A stretch of DNA of 64,000 bases from Mesorhizobium kowhaii (GCF_003253745.1 NZ_MZXV01000032.1:744001-808000); one strand, 5' to 3'; positions 37,803-46,839 are shown, counted from the first letter of the stretch. Numbers and translations: made by a program. Notes: a model not told the origin generated them from the letters alone.

Positions 37803-38450
37803 TCAGTGAGCCGCCGCGCGTCGTTCGAGCGTACGCGCGTATTGCGTCAGCGGAAAACACATGATGAAAAAGATCAGCGCCACCAGCCCGTAGACCTTGA
37901 AGGGCTCGAAGGTCGCATTGTTGATGGCGTTGGAGGTCCGCACCAGTTCCTCGAAGCCGATGATCGAGGTGAGCGCCGTCGACTTGATAAGCTGCACCAG
38001 GAACCCGACGGTCGGCGCGCGGGTGATCGAGAACGCCTGCGGCAGGATGATCAGCCTCAGCTCCTGCAGATAGTGCAGGCCGAGGCTGGCGCCGGCATCC
38101 CACTGGCCACGCGGCAGCGCGTCGACACCGCTGCGCCAGATCTCGGCTAGATAGGCACTGGCGAAGAAGGTGAGGCCGAGCACCGCCGCCGTCCACGGCT
38201 CGATGCGAAGCCCGAGCATCGGCAGGCCGAAGAACATCAAGAACAGCTGCATCAGCAGCGGCGTCCCCTGGAACAGGGCGATATAGCCGGAGGCAAGGCG
38301 CCGGCTCCATTTATTCTTGGCGATCCTGAAGAACAGCACGACCATGCCGACCACGCCGCCGCCAACGAAGGCGGCCAGCGACAGCAGCACCGTCCAGCGG
38401 GCGGCGAGCAGCAGGTTGCGTACAATGTCCCAGAAGGTGAATTCGATCAT
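37803..38450 (-). CDS. Polar amino-acid-type ABC permease 2 (intact source of the chimeric fragments)
   Basis: 215 residues, HisM/GlnP-like, five membrane helices, with the conserved loop GVDALPRGQWDAGASLGLHY and QLRLIILPQAF-type sequence after it. Its start overlaps the stop of the upstream permease (38447). The 3' two thirds (37803-38238) are present as two further copies at 27411-27840 and 33145-33580. Third gene of the operon agmatinase-SBP-permease-permease on the minus strand. Confidence 0.92.
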   Translation of the reverse strand: MIEFTFWDIVRNLLLAARWTVLLSLAAFVGGGVVGMVVLFFRIAKNKWSRRLASGYIALFQGTPLLMQLFLMFFGLPMLGLRIEPWTAAVLGLTFFASAYLAEIWRSGVDALPRGQWDAGASLGLHYLQELRLIILPQAFSITRAPTVGFLVQLIKSTALTSIIGFEELVRTSNAINNATFEPFKVYGLVALIFFIMCFPLTQYARTLERRAAAH

Positions 38451-39103
38451 GACACGCCAGCCCCCAGGACGCGGCGTCCGCCCGTGACCAACAGCCGGCG
38501 CAACGCCATCGACAGGGCGAGATAGACCATCGTCACGACAAGATAGGTCTCGAAGGAACGGAACGTGCGTGCCTGCAGCATATCGGCCTCGTAGGTAAGC
38601 TCGCGTACCGCGATCTGCGACACCACGGCGGACTCCAGCATCATGATGACGATCTGGCTGGTCAGCGCCGGAAAGATCACCTTGAGCGCCTGCGGCAGCA
38701 CGATCTTGATGAAGACCTGGCGTGACCTCAAGCCCAGCGCCAGGGCTGCTTCCGTCTGTCCGCCGGGCACCGCGTCAAGCCCGGCGCCGACGATCTCGAT
38801 GGTGTAGGCCGCCATGTTGAGCGTCATGGCCAGGATGGCGGCCAGCACCGGATCGAGCCTGATGCCGAGGCTGGGCAGTCCGAAGAAGATGAAGAACAGC
38901 TGCACCAGGAACGGCGTGTTGCGGATCACCTCGACATACCAGGCGATCGCCCGTTTGAGCAGTACGGGGCCGTTTCGCCGTCCCGCGGCACCCAGGATGC
39001 TGAGAAACGTTCCCGCCAGCGTGGTCACGGCGATCAACAGGATCGTCGTGACCGCTCCGCGCGCTATGTCGCTCGCAGCACCTGGAAGCCAGGCAAAGGC
39101 CAC
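38447..39103 (-). CDS. Polar amino-acid-type ABC permease 1
   Basis: 218 residues, HisQ/GlnP-like. The family loop GLDAVPGGQTEAALALGL and IVLPQALKVIFPAL are present. A GTG at 39103, six bases after the SBP stop, is the best start (GAG a few bases upstream). No ABC ATPase gene of this family lies next to it, so the importer must borrow one encoded elsewhere. Confidence 0.9.
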   Translation of the reverse strand: MAFAWLPGAASDIARGAVTTILLIAVTTLAGTFLSILGAAGRRNGPVLLKRAIAWYVEVIRNTPFLVQLFFIFFGLPSLGIRLDPVLAAILAMTLNMAAYTIEIVGAGLDAVPGGQTEAALALGLRSRQVFIKIVLPQALKVIFPALTSQIVIMMLESAVVSQIAVRELTYEADMLQARTFRSFETYLVVTMVYLALSMALRRLLVTGGRRVLGAGVS

Positions 39104-39109
39104 CGGAGC

Positions 39110-39919
39110 TCAATCCTTGAGGTTGTCGGGGTTGAGCGGCGTCTTCAGCCAGGCCTGCGAGCTTGCGTCCAGCTTGCCGTCCGCCAGCATCTTGGCGATG
39201 GCGTCGTTGACCGCCTTCTTCAGGCTGTCTTCATTCTTGTTGAGACCGATATGCGAAGGCGAGGTCAAAAGCTGGAACTTCTGCTCCGGCTTCAGCACGT
39301 CCTGCTTGGCCAGCACCTGCGCGCCGACATCGTTGCCGACGACCATCAACTGCGTCTGGCCGGAGATGAAGGCCTGGATCACCGAATTGTAGTTGTCGAA
39401 ACGCTTGATGTCGGCCGACGCCGGTGCTGCTTCGGTCAGCGAGGTGTCTTCGAGCGTGCCGCGGTTGACGGCGATCGACTTGTCGGCAAGGTCTTCCTTG
39501 CCTTTGACCGCCAGCGCCGCCGGACCGATCACGGCGATGTAGTAGGGCGCGTAGGCAGCAGCGAAGTCGATCACCTGCTCACGCTCCTTCGAATAGCCGA
39601 CGCTCATCAAGAGGTCGACGCGATGGTCGTTCAGGTACGGGATGCGGTTCTGGCCGGTGACGGCGACGGGGTTGAGCTTCACCTTGAGTGTGTCGGCAAT
39701 GTATTGCGCGACATCCATGTCATAGCCCTTGAGGCTCATGTCGGCGCTGGCCGAGGAGAAGGGCGGGAAATCGGCGAAGACGCCGACATTGATGGTGCCG
39801 GCCTTGGTGATGTCTGCCAGCGCGTCGGCATTGGCAGCCTGTGTGGTGAAGCCGAGGCCAGCGGTTCCCAGCATCAGAACGGCGGCGATGGATGATTTGA
39901 GTGTGATACGGATCGTCAT
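39110..39919 (-). CDS. Polar amino-acid-type ABC substrate-binding protein
   Basis: 269 residues, family 3 solute-binding protein with a Sec signal peptide (SIAAVLMLGTAGLGFTTQAA). GAGGGG precedes the ATG. Typical ligand-pocket landmarks are FADFPPFS near the mature N-terminus, VDLLMSVGYSKEREQVIDF and IAVNRGTLEDTSL. Placed directly after an agmatinase-family gene on the same strand, so the ligand is plausibly arginine-like or another guanidino compound (inference). Confidence 0.92.
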   Translation of the reverse strand: MTIRITLKSSIAAVLMLGTAGLGFTTQAANADALADITKAGTINVGVFADFPPFSSASADMSLKGYDMDVAQYIADTLKVKLNPVAVTGQNRIPYLNDHRVDLLMSVGYSKEREQVIDFAAAYAPYYIAVIGPAALAVKGKEDLADKSIAVNRGTLEDTSLTEAAPASADIKRFDNYNSVIQAFISGQTQLMVVGNDVGAQVLAKQDVLKPEQKFQLLTSPSHIGLNKNEDSLKKAVNDAIAKMLADGKLDASSQAWLKTPLNPDNLKD

Positions 39920-39955
39920 TTTTATTCCCCTCTGGAGGCTTTGTTTGTTTGGGTC

Positions 39956-39980
39956 GGCCGCCGGCTCCAGCGCGGCGGCC
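39956..39980. other. Stem-loop between agmatinase-family gene and SBP gene
   Basis: GGCCGCCG (39956-39963) pairs with CGGCGGCC (39973-39980). It sits in the 80-base gap of the minus-strand operon without a T-run on the minus strand; likely an mRNA-stability or attenuation hairpin. Confidence 0.45.
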
Positions 39981-39999
39981 GCCTTTGCTTTTCTAAAGA

Positions 40000-41061
40000 T
40001 CAGGCTCCCTTGCCGGATATCGCCGGGCTGAACACCATCAGGCTCAGGATCTCGAACAGCACCTGTGCCGCGGCGTGCGCCGTGTTTGTGGTCGCGTCGT
40101 ATTGCGGCGCCACCTCGACGACGTCGCCGCCGACGATGTTGAGGCCCTTCAGGCCGCGCAGCAGTTCGAGCACTTCGCGCGTCGTCAACCCGCCGACCTC
40201 AGGCGTGCCGGTGCCGGGCGCGAAGGCCGGATCGACGCTGTCGATGTCGAAGGAGACATAGGTCGGCCCGTCGCCAACGATCTTGCGTGCCTTCTCGATG
40301 ATGGCGGGAATGCCGAGGCCCGTCACCTCCTCGGCATGGACAACGGTCATGCCGGACTCGTAGGTGAACTCCCACAGATATTCGGCCGAACCGCGGATGC
40401 CGATCTGGATCGTGCGCGTCGGATCGAGCACGCCGTCGAGCACCGCGTTGCGGAACGGCCCGCCGTGGTGGAACTTGGTCATGTCGAACAGGCCACTGGT
40501 GTCGCAATGGGCGTCGATGTGGATCAGGCCAACCGGGGCTTTCTTGCCGACGGCCTTCAGGATCGGGTGGCTGATCGAATGGTCGCCGCCGATCGACAGA
40601 GGGATGACGCCGGCATCGACGATCTGGTTGGTGCGACGCTCGATATCCTCATGGCTGATCTCGAGCCGGTAGCGGCTGCGGAACGGCGTGTCGCCGATGT
40701 CGGCGACCCGAAGTTCATGCGTCGGGGCGCATTCCAGCACGTGATTGTAAGGGCCGATGCGCTCGATGGCGCGCAGCGCCCTTGGCCCGAAACGCGAGCC
40801 CGGCCGATTGGTGACGCCGAGGTCCATCGGCACGCCGATCATCGCCACCTGTAGGTCGCCGAAATCCGGATTGTCGGCTGATATTTCGCGGTAGGGCGCG
40901 GCAAGGAAGGTCGGGATGCCGGAATAGGGAGCCAGCCGCGTGCCGGTCTTGGAAAAGATCTTGTCGGCGACGCGCCGGAACTTCGGGTCGAACATCTCGC
41001 CGCCATGGCTCTCGCCATATTTGCGACGCAACGCGTCGAGCTTGCCGCGATCGTAACCCAT
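40000..41061 (-). CDS. Ureohydrolase of the agmatinase/guanidinobutyrase family
   Basis: 353 residues. The binuclear Mn2+ site is complete: GGDHSI, HIDAHCDT and SFDIDSVDPAFAPGTGTPEVGG. The long N-terminal part (about 60 residues before MIGVPMDLG) resembles guanidinobutyrase/guanidinopropionase-type enzymes more than short agmatinases, but substrate cannot be settled by eye. The reaction is hydrolysis of a guanidino group to urea plus amine; the urea could feed the urease of this genome. GGAGGAG precedes the ATG. It heads the operon with the amino-acid-type importer and is divergent from a LysR gene. Confidence 0.9.
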   Translation of the reverse strand: MGYDRGKLDALRRKYGESHGGEMFDPKFRRVADKIFSKTGTRLAPYSGIPTFLAAPYREISADNPDFGDLQVAMIGVPMDLGVTNRPGSRFGPRALRAIERIGPYNHVLECAPTHELRVADIGDTPFRSRYRLEISHEDIERRTNQIVDAGVIPLSIGGDHSISHPILKAVGKKAPVGLIHIDAHCDTSGLFDMTKFHHGGPFRNAVLDGVLDPTRTIQIGIRGSAEYLWEFTYESGMTVVHAEEVTGLGIPAIIEKARKIVGDGPTYVSFDIDSVDPAFAPGTGTPEVGGLTTREVLELLRGLKGLNIVGGDVVEVAPQYDATTNTAHAAAQVLFEILSLMVFSPAISGKGA

Positions 41062-41240
41062 GTCCGCTCCTCCTGCCGGGTTGATGCAGTGCGGCCGCCG
41101 GTGACCTTGGCGAACCGACCGTCATCCGGCCGGGTCGTTGTCCCGCTGGCTGCCTGCAGATTTCACGTCTTGATGCTGTTCCGGACCAAAGTGTCTGGCA
41201 GCCGCATTGAAAAATCAATTGATATTGTTACGGTGTTGGC

Positions 41241-41257
41241 TGTGAGAAAATCTCACA
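41241..41257. promoter_or_regulatory. LysR operator candidate, perfect 7-3-7 palindrome
   Basis: TGTGAGA-AAA-TCTCACA is a perfect inverted repeat containing the LysR T-N11-A motif. It lies in the divergent region between the ureohydrolase gene (start 41061, minus) and the LysR gene (start about 41322, plus), where a LysR protein normally binds to repress itself and activate the divergent operon. The A/T-rich stretch around 41215-41235 is the likely promoter zone. Confidence 0.7.
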
Positions 41258-41267
41258 ATCAACTCTG

Positions 41268-41314
41268 AGCACGATCTCATCCGAAAACCGGCCTCCACTT
41301 TTCGGGATCGTGCT
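41268..41314. repeat. Rhizobial intergenic palindrome, AGCACGATC type
   Basis: AGCACGATC at 41268-41276 and GATCGTGCT at 41306-41314 form the outer stem, with CCGAAAA / TTTTCGG inside. This is the abundant GATC...CCGAAAA element of rhizobial genomes. It ends just before the LysR coding region and covers the in-frame GTG at 41310, arguing against that codon as start. Confidence 0.7.
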
Positions 41315-41321
41315 TCAATGG

Positions 41322-42302
41322 ATGCCCATGGCCAAGCGCCTGCCACCGCTGAATCCGCTGCGTGCCTTCGAGGCCACGGCCCGCCATGGCTCGCTGACCA
41401 AGGCGGCGAGTGAGCTGAATGTCACGCATGGCGCCATCAGCCACCAGATCAAGGCGCTCGAGCAGTCGCTCGGCGTCAAGCTTTTCGAACGCGCCGGCCA
41501 GCGGGTCAAACTGACGCCACATGGTGCCGAGCTGCTGCCAGCGGTCTCGAGCGCCTTCGACGGCATCGCCGCCGCCACGCAGCGCATGACAAGGCCAGCG
41601 AGCAGCGGCACACTCTCTGTCTCCTGCGTGCCGGCATTGCTCTTGCTGTGGATGACACCGCGACTCGGCAGTTTCATGGCGCAATATCCTGACATCAGGC
41701 TGACGCTGATCCCTTCCAACGACGCCAAGGATATCCGTGCGCCGCAGATCGATGTCTGCGTGCACTATGGCGACGGCAGCTGGACCGATTGCTGGATGCG
41801 CAAATGGTCGGGGCTCGAACTGTTTCCCGTGGTCAGCCCGACATTGATCAACAACCGTCCGATCCGCAGCGTGCGGGATCTCGCCGACCATGTCTTCCTG
41901 CATGGCGACGACGGCCGCGAATGGCATACCTGGCTGGCGGCCGCCGATGCGCTGGACCTGGAGCGCGGCCGCCGTCATCATCTCGGCGACGCACGCATGG
42001 CGGTTGAAGCCGCGGTCCACGGCCACGGCGTGGCGCTGGGCGATTCGGTGACGGCGAGCTCGCTGCTGGCCAGGGGCATGCTGGTGGCGCCGTTCAGCCT
42101 GTCGGTGCCGGCGGTCGACGATTTCTACGTCGTCTGTCGCAACGAGATGAAGTCGACGCCGATCGTGCAGCTGTTCATCGACTGGCTGTTTGCCGAGAAG
42201 GCGCAGGATGACGGCCGCGCCGATGCGCCGGTGGCGGGCCGCGTCGTCACCCGCCGCAAGCGTCCGGCGCTCAGGGTCATCGGTGGCAGAACCGGGGGCT
42301 GA
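41322..42302 (+). CDS. LysR-family (GcvA-like) regulator of the ureohydrolase/importer operon
   Basis: 326 residues from ATG 41322, 324 from ATG 41328; no good ribosome site decides between them. N-terminal HTH (LRAFEATARHGSLTKAASELNVTHGAISHQIKALE), then the LysR substrate domain. The C-terminal ~30 residues are a basic tail (GRVVTRRKRPALRVIGGR) beyond the usual family end. By divergence and the palindrome at 41241 it most likely controls the operon starting at 41061. Confidence 0.9.
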   Translation: MPMAKRLPPLNPLRAFEATARHGSLTKAASELNVTHGAISHQIKALEQSLGVKLFERAGQRVKLTPHGAELLPAVSSAFDGIAAATQRMTRPASSGTLSVSCVPALLLLWMTPRLGSFMAQYPDIRLTLIPSNDAKDIRAPQIDVCVHYGDGSWTDCWMRKWSGLELFPVVSPTLINNRPIRSVRDLADHVFLHGDDGREWHTWLAAADALDLERGRRHHLGDARMAVEAAVHGHGVALGDSVTASSLLARGMLVAPFSLSVPAVDDFYVVCRNEMKSTPIVQLFIDWLFAEKAQDDGRADAPVAGRVVTRRKRPALRVIGGRTGG

Positions 42303-42461
42303 CACTGGCCAGTCGTTGGCGCCGACGGCCGATCGTTTTCAGCCGCATGCAGGGTTTTCTTTTTGTCGGGCCAGCCTGAAACCGGGCAGCGTTTTGGCCA
42401 ATTCGATGCTATGAGGCCTGTCGCGGTTGTGAGTAGCAGGCAGCGAAGGCGGTGTTGAAAC

Positions 42462-43766
42462 ATGGCTAAGACCGATATTGCGCGGCGTGTCTACAACCAC
42501 ACCTGGAAGCTCGACCCGATCGTGCGCAGCCTGCTCGATACGGATTTCTACAAGCTTTTGATGCTGCAGATGATCTGGGGCATGTACCCCAAGGTCGACA
42601 CGACTTTCTCGCTGATCAACCGCACCACCTCGGTGCGGCTGGCCGACGAGATCGACGAGGGCGAGCTGCGCGAACAGCTCGACCATGCCCGCACCTTGCG
42701 CTTCAGCAAGAAGGAGATGATCTGGCTCGGCGGTAACAATTTCTACGGCCGCAAGCAGATCTTCGAGCCGGAATTCCTCGCCTGGCTGGAGAATTTCAGG
42801 CTGCCGGAATACGACTTGTCGAAGCGCGACGGCCAGTATGAGCTCACCTTCAGCGGGCCGTGGATGTACACCACGCTGTGGGAGATCCCGGCGCTCGCCA
42901 TCATCAACGAATTGCGCTCACGCGCCGCCATGCGGGCGTTCGGCCCCTTCGCGCTCGATGTGCTCTATGCCCGCGCCAAGGCCAAGATGTGGGCCAAGAC
43001 CGAACGATTGAAGGCGCTGCCCGGCATCCGCATCTCGGACTTCGGCACGCGCCGGCGCCATTCCTTCCTGTGGCAGCGCTGGTGTGTGGAAGCTTTGAAG
43101 GAAGGCATCGGCGAGGCTTTCACCGGCACCTCCAACGTGCTTTTGGCCATGGACAACGACCTCGAAGCGCTCGGCACCAACGCGCATGAACTGCCGATGG
43201 TGTTCGCGGCCCTTGCCAACTCGGAAAAAGAGCTGAAGCAGTCGCCCTACAAGGTGCTGCAGGACTGGCAGCGCTATTATGGCGGCAATCTGCTGATCGT
43301 GCTCCCCGATGCTTTCGGCACGGCCTCGTTCCTGCGCGACGCGCCGGACTGGGTGGCCGACTGGACCGGTTTTCGTCCCGACAGCGCGCCGCCGATCGAG
43401 GGCGGCGAGAAAATCCTGTCCTGGTGGCGCGACAAGGGCAAGGACCCCCGGCAGAAATTGCTGATCTTCTCCGATGGGCTCGAGGTTGAAACCATCGAGG
43501 AGACCTACCGCCATTTCAGGGGCAAGGTGCGCATGTCGTTCGGCTGGGGCACCAACCTCACCAATGATTTCGAGGGCTGCGCGCCAACCGAAACCAACAG
43601 CCTGGATGCCATATCGCTGGTCTGCAAGGTCACCGAGGCCAATGGAAGGCCAGCGGTCAAGCTTTCCGACAATCCGGCCAAGGCAACCGGCGACGAGAAA
43701 GAGATCGAGCGCTATTTGCGCATCTTCGGTCAAAAGGACCGCGTGGAGCAATTGGTCAAGGTGTGA
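42462..43766 (+). CDS. pncB: Nicotinate phosphoribosyltransferase
   Basis: 434 residues, the usual PncB length. It converts nicotinate and PRPP, with ATP, to nicotinate mononucleotide for NAD salvage. The N-terminal [16 protein letters not shown] segment, the autophosphorylated His in [10 protein letters not shown] and the phosphate-binding [10 protein letters not shown] are present. ATG 42462 fits the family start. pncA lies 9 kb downstream on the other strand. Confidence 0.95.
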   Translation: MAKTDIARRVYNHTWKLDPIVRSLLDTDFYKLLMLQMIWGMYPKVDTTFSLINRTTSVRLADEIDEGELREQLDHARTLRFSKKEMIWLGGNNFYGRKQIFEPEFLAWLENFRLPEYDLSKRDGQYELTFSGPWMYTTLWEIPALAIINELRSRAAMRAFGPFALDVLYARAKAKMWAKTERLKALPGIRISDFGTRRRHSFLWQRWCVEALKEGIGEAFTGTSNVLLAMDNDLEALGTNAHELPMVFAALANSEKELKQSPYKVLQDWQRYYGGNLLIVLPDAFGTASFLRDAPDWVADWTGFRPDSAPPIEGGEKILSWWRDKGKDPRQKLLIFSDGLEVETIEETYRHFRGKVRMSFGWGTNLTNDFEGCAPTETNSLDAISLVCKVTEANGRPAVKLSDNPAKATGDEKEIERYLRIFGQKDRVEQLVKV

Positions 43767-43802
43767 GGGGTGATGGAACTCCTCCATAGTTCGAGTTCCT
43801 TC

Positions 43803-43963
43803 GCGCCCCCCTCTGTCCTGCCGGACATCTCCCCCTCAAGGGGGGAGATCGGCAGTTCCACCGACCGCGCTTCCTCTGCAACCCTGACAGTTGGCGAAAG
43901 CCAAAATGACCGCGCAATCTCCCCCCTTGAGGGGGAGATGTCCGGCAGGACAGAGGGGGGCGC
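43803..43963. repeat. 47-bp perfect inverted repeat, Mesorhizobium-type intergenic element
   Basis: Bases 43803-43849 and 43917-43963 are exact reverse complements, with 67 bases between. Each arm carries CTCTGTCCTGCCGGAC and an inner CTCCCCCTCAAGG hairpin. A further partial copy of the arm is at 46873-46893. The right arm holds the ATG (43938) of the following membrane protein. Confidence 0.85.
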
Positions 43964-45383
43964 CGTAGAGCGCCTTTCTTCGAGAACTTCGCTCGCATGC
44001 CTCATCGCTCTGCTGGCCCTCCTGTCGCCTACCCCCGCCTTCGCCCACGCCTCCGACCGTGGCCACGTCCTGCTCTTGCCGACCGGCTACTATCTGGTCG
44101 GCGGGGCTTTCGCGGTGGCCGTCAGTTTCCTCGTGCTGGCGCTGCTGCCAGGGGATTGGCTAGATCGTTTCTGGCGCCGACGCCTGCCGCTGTTCGCCTT
44201 CGGTGACGGCGCCCGCACCGCCGTCAGCCTGATCTCCTTTGCCGGCTTTGCAATCCTCATCGCTGCCGGCCTTTTCGGCAGCCGCGACCCGCTCTCCAAC
44301 CCGCTGCCGCTGATGATCTGGACGCTGCTGTGGGCAGGCGTCACGCTGCTGCAAGGTGTCTTCGGCGATCTCTGGTCATGGCTCAACCCGTGGTATGGGC
44401 CGTGGCGTCTTGCCTCTCGCCTGTTCGGCGCGGGGGATGAAGGGAGATGGCGGCTTCCCCGATGGCTCGGCTGCTGGCCGGCGGCCCTGCTGTTCTTCGC
44501 CTTTGCCTGGTTCGAACTCATCGATCCGGCGCCCGACGATCCGGCGCGGCTGGCCTTGGCCGCAGGCCTCTACTGGCTGCTCACCTTCCTTGCCATGCTG
44601 GCGTTCGGCTACCGTGGCTGGAGCCGCGGTAGCGAATTCCTGTCGGTCTTCTTCTCGATGGTGGCGCGTTTCGCCATCGTCGAGCGCAACGAAACCGGCC
44701 AGTTGGCACTGTGCTGGTCGGGCGCCAAGCTGCTCGCCGCCGAGCCGTTGCCGGCCAGCGGCATTGCCTTCCTGCTTCTTGCCCTGTCGTCGGTCTCCTT
44801 CGACGGCCTGTCGAAAACTTTCTTCTGGCTCGGCCTGTTCGGCATCAATCCACTCGAATTCCCGGGCCGCACGGCGGTGATCGGCAGCGGCAGCCTCGGG
44901 CTTGTTCTGACGTTCGTGCTGCTGGCAGCGGTGTTCATGCTCGCCGTCTGGCTCGGCCTGCGTCTTGCCGGCAGCACTCAGGCCTTTGGCGAGGCAGCCG
45001 GCTTACTTGTCTGGTCGATCGTGCCAATCGCGCTTGCCTATCATGTCGCGCATTACCTGACGTCGCTGCTTGTCGACGGCCAGTATGCGCTTGCGGCGCT
45101 GTCCGACCCGTTCGCGCTGGGCTGGAACCTGTTCGGCACCGCCGACATGCAGATCGAGGCCGGCATCGTTGCCGGTGCGTATTCCGCCTGGTGGCTGTGG
45201 AATGTCCAGGCCGGTGCCATCATCCTTGGCCATGTGCTCGCCGTCCTCGTCGCCCACGGCTTCGCCTGGCGCCTGCACCCACAGCCCTCCCGCGCAGCCC
45301 TCAGCCAGTTCCCGCTCACCGTGCTGATGATCGCCTATACGGTCTTCGGCCTCTGGCTGCTTGCCACGCCGACGGTGGGCTGA
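43938..45383 (+). CDS. Polytopic membrane protein of unknown function
   Basis: 481 residues from ATG 43938. After a signal-like first helix (LACLIALLALLSPTPAFA) and HASDRGHVLLLPTGYY come about ten more membrane helices; C-terminal half contains conserved-looking HVAHYLTSLLVDGQYALAAL and HVLAVLVAHGFAWRLH with several intramembrane histidines, suggesting metal or haem contact. The only ATG before the signal helix lies inside the intergenic inverted repeat, with GAGGGGG unusually close to it. I do not recognise a named family. Confidence 0.75.
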   Translation: MSGRTEGGAVERLSSRTSLACLIALLALLSPTPAFAHASDRGHVLLLPTGYYLVGGAFAVAVSFLVLALLPGDWLDRFWRRRLPLFAFGDGARTAVSLISFAGFAILIAAGLFGSRDPLSNPLPLMIWTLLWAGVTLLQGVFGDLWSWLNPWYGPWRLASRLFGAGDEGRWRLPRWLGCWPAALLFFAFAWFELIDPAPDDPARLALAAGLYWLLTFLAMLAFGYRGWSRGSEFLSVFFSMVARFAIVERNETGQLALCWSGAKLLAAEPLPASGIAFLLLALSSVSFDGLSKTFFWLGLFGINPLEFPGRTAVIGSGSLGLVLTFVLLAAVFMLAVWLGLRLAGSTQAFGEAAGLLVWSIVPIALAYHVAHYLTSLLVDGQYALAALSDPFALGWNLFGTADMQIEAGIVAGAYSAWWLWNVQAGAIILGHVLAVLVAHGFAWRLHPQPSRAALSQFPLTVLMIAYTVFGLWLLATPTVG

Positions 45384-45537
45384 GCCGTTTGCGCGGGAAA
45401 AATAAACCGGGATTCTCCTAGGCAACCGGCATTGCCGTGTCCGGACTTTGGTGATTTAGTTTGTACACATGCAATTTTTCGACTTCCGGAAATGAGCGGA
45501 TTTGACGCTCGAAACGCTGAACAAGGGGAACGGCATC

Positions 45538-46839
45538 ATGGACAAGAGCAAGACCTTCGACCTCTCGAAAACCGGTCTCACCCGCCGCACGACGCTGAAG
45601 GGGCTGGCCGCCACCGCCGGCCTGGTCACCGCGCCAGGCTTCGTCCGCTATTCCCAGGCGCAGAGTTCGGCGCCGATCAAGATCGGCTTCCAGTCGCACC
45701 GCACCGGCATCGGCGCCGCCTATGGCCGCTGGTACGAGAAGACCACGGCTGCGGCGGTCAAGGCGATCAATGCCGCCGGCGGAATCAATGGCCGTCAGGT
45801 CGAGGTGATCATCGAGGATGACGGCACCGATCCCGGCCGTGGCGCCGAGGTGGTCGGCAAGTTCGCCACCCAGCATAAGACCGACATCGTCTTCGGCACG
45901 CTGTTCTCGCATGTTGTCATCGGCTCGGCGCCCGCCGCCGGCGAGGCCAAGATCCCCTACTTCGTCGTCAGCGAAGGCCACCATGTCGCCTCGACCAAGC
46001 TGAACCGCTATGTCTTCCAGCCCGGCATCACCGACGTGAAGAGCCAGATCCAGTCGATGGCGCCGTGGATCGCGGCCAATGCCGGCAAGAAGGTGACGCA
46101 GATTTTCCCGGATTTCGCCTTCGGCTACGACCACCGCGACTACCTGCCGCCGGCGCTGAAGGCGCAAGGCGCCGACGTCATCGCGCAGATCGCCATCCCG
46201 CCGACGGAATCGTCCTTCACCAAATACTTCCCGCAGATCCCGGCCGAGACCGAGGTGATCTACCACGTCATGGTCGGACCGGCCGTGCTCACCTTCGTCA
46301 AGGAGCTCGGCGAATTCTACGGCTCCAACCGGCCGCAATTGTTCGGCTTCATCGATTCGCTCGAAGCCACCGACATCAACAGCCCCGGCCTTGAGTTCCT
46401 CGACGGCAGCCATTTCTGGGAAGGCTCGCCGCGCTATGCGCAGGCCGATGATACCGAGGCGCAAAAGGCCTATCGCACTGCTGTCGGCATCGATGACAAT
46501 GGTGCCGCCGTCGGCGACCCCAAGGACGTCTCAACCGCAGCGCACATGTTCGGCTGCTGGGAAACGCTCTACGTCGTCAAGAAGGCGATGGAAGACGCCG
46601 GCTACAAGGGCCCGGAAGACCGCGCCAAGCTGGTCGAGGCGACCGAGGCCTTGACCGCCTTCGCCGAAGGCCCGGAGCATCCGCAGGGCGCCAAAACCTT
46701 CAACGGCAAGATCCACCAGTGCTTTGGCATCCAGAACATCTCCAAGGTCGAGGGCGGCAAGCTCAAGGTCGTCCACAAGACCAAGATCGAGGATGGGCTT
46801 TACGAGGCTGAAGGGGATTATACGACGCAGGCGCTGTGA
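45538..46839 (+). CDS. Branched-chain-type ABC substrate-binding protein, Tat-exported
   Basis: 433 residues, type I periplasmic-binding fold (LivJ/AmiC/UrtA-like). Twin-arginine signal TRRTTLKGLAATAGLVTAPG; mature part begins IKIGFQSHRTGIGAAYG with INAAGGINGRQVEVIIEDD. AAGGGG is 8 bases before ATG 45538. First gene of a five-gene plus-strand ABC operon. The ligand is not obvious; close LivJ, UrtA and amide-binding relatives share these motifs. Confidence 0.9.
   Translation: MDKSKTFDLSKTGLTRRTTLKGLAATAGLVTAPGFVRYSQAQSSAPIKIGFQSHRTGIGAAYGRWYEKTTAAAVKAINAAGGINGRQVEVIIEDDGTDPGRGAEVVGKFATQHKTDIVFGTLFSHVVIGSAPAAGEAKIPYFVVSEGHHVASTKLNRYVFQPGITDVKSQIQSMAPWIAANAGKKVTQIFPDFAFGYDHRDYLPPALKAQGADVIAQIAIPPTESSFTKYFPQIPAETEVIYHVMVGPAVLTFVKELGEFYGSNRPQLFGFIDSLEATDINSPGLEFLDGSHFWEGSPRYAQADDTEAQKAYRTAVGIDDNGAAVGDPKDVSTAAHMFGCWETLYVVKKAMEDAGYKGPEDRAKLVEATEALTAFAEGPEHPQGAKTFNGKIHQCFGIQNISKVEGGKLKVVHKTKIEDGLYEAEGDYTTQAL

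Noticed and set aside
43770..43937. Upstream extension of the membrane protein through the intergenic repeat
   Set aside because: The extension is repeat sequence and would put about 56 hydrophilic residues before a clear signal helix.
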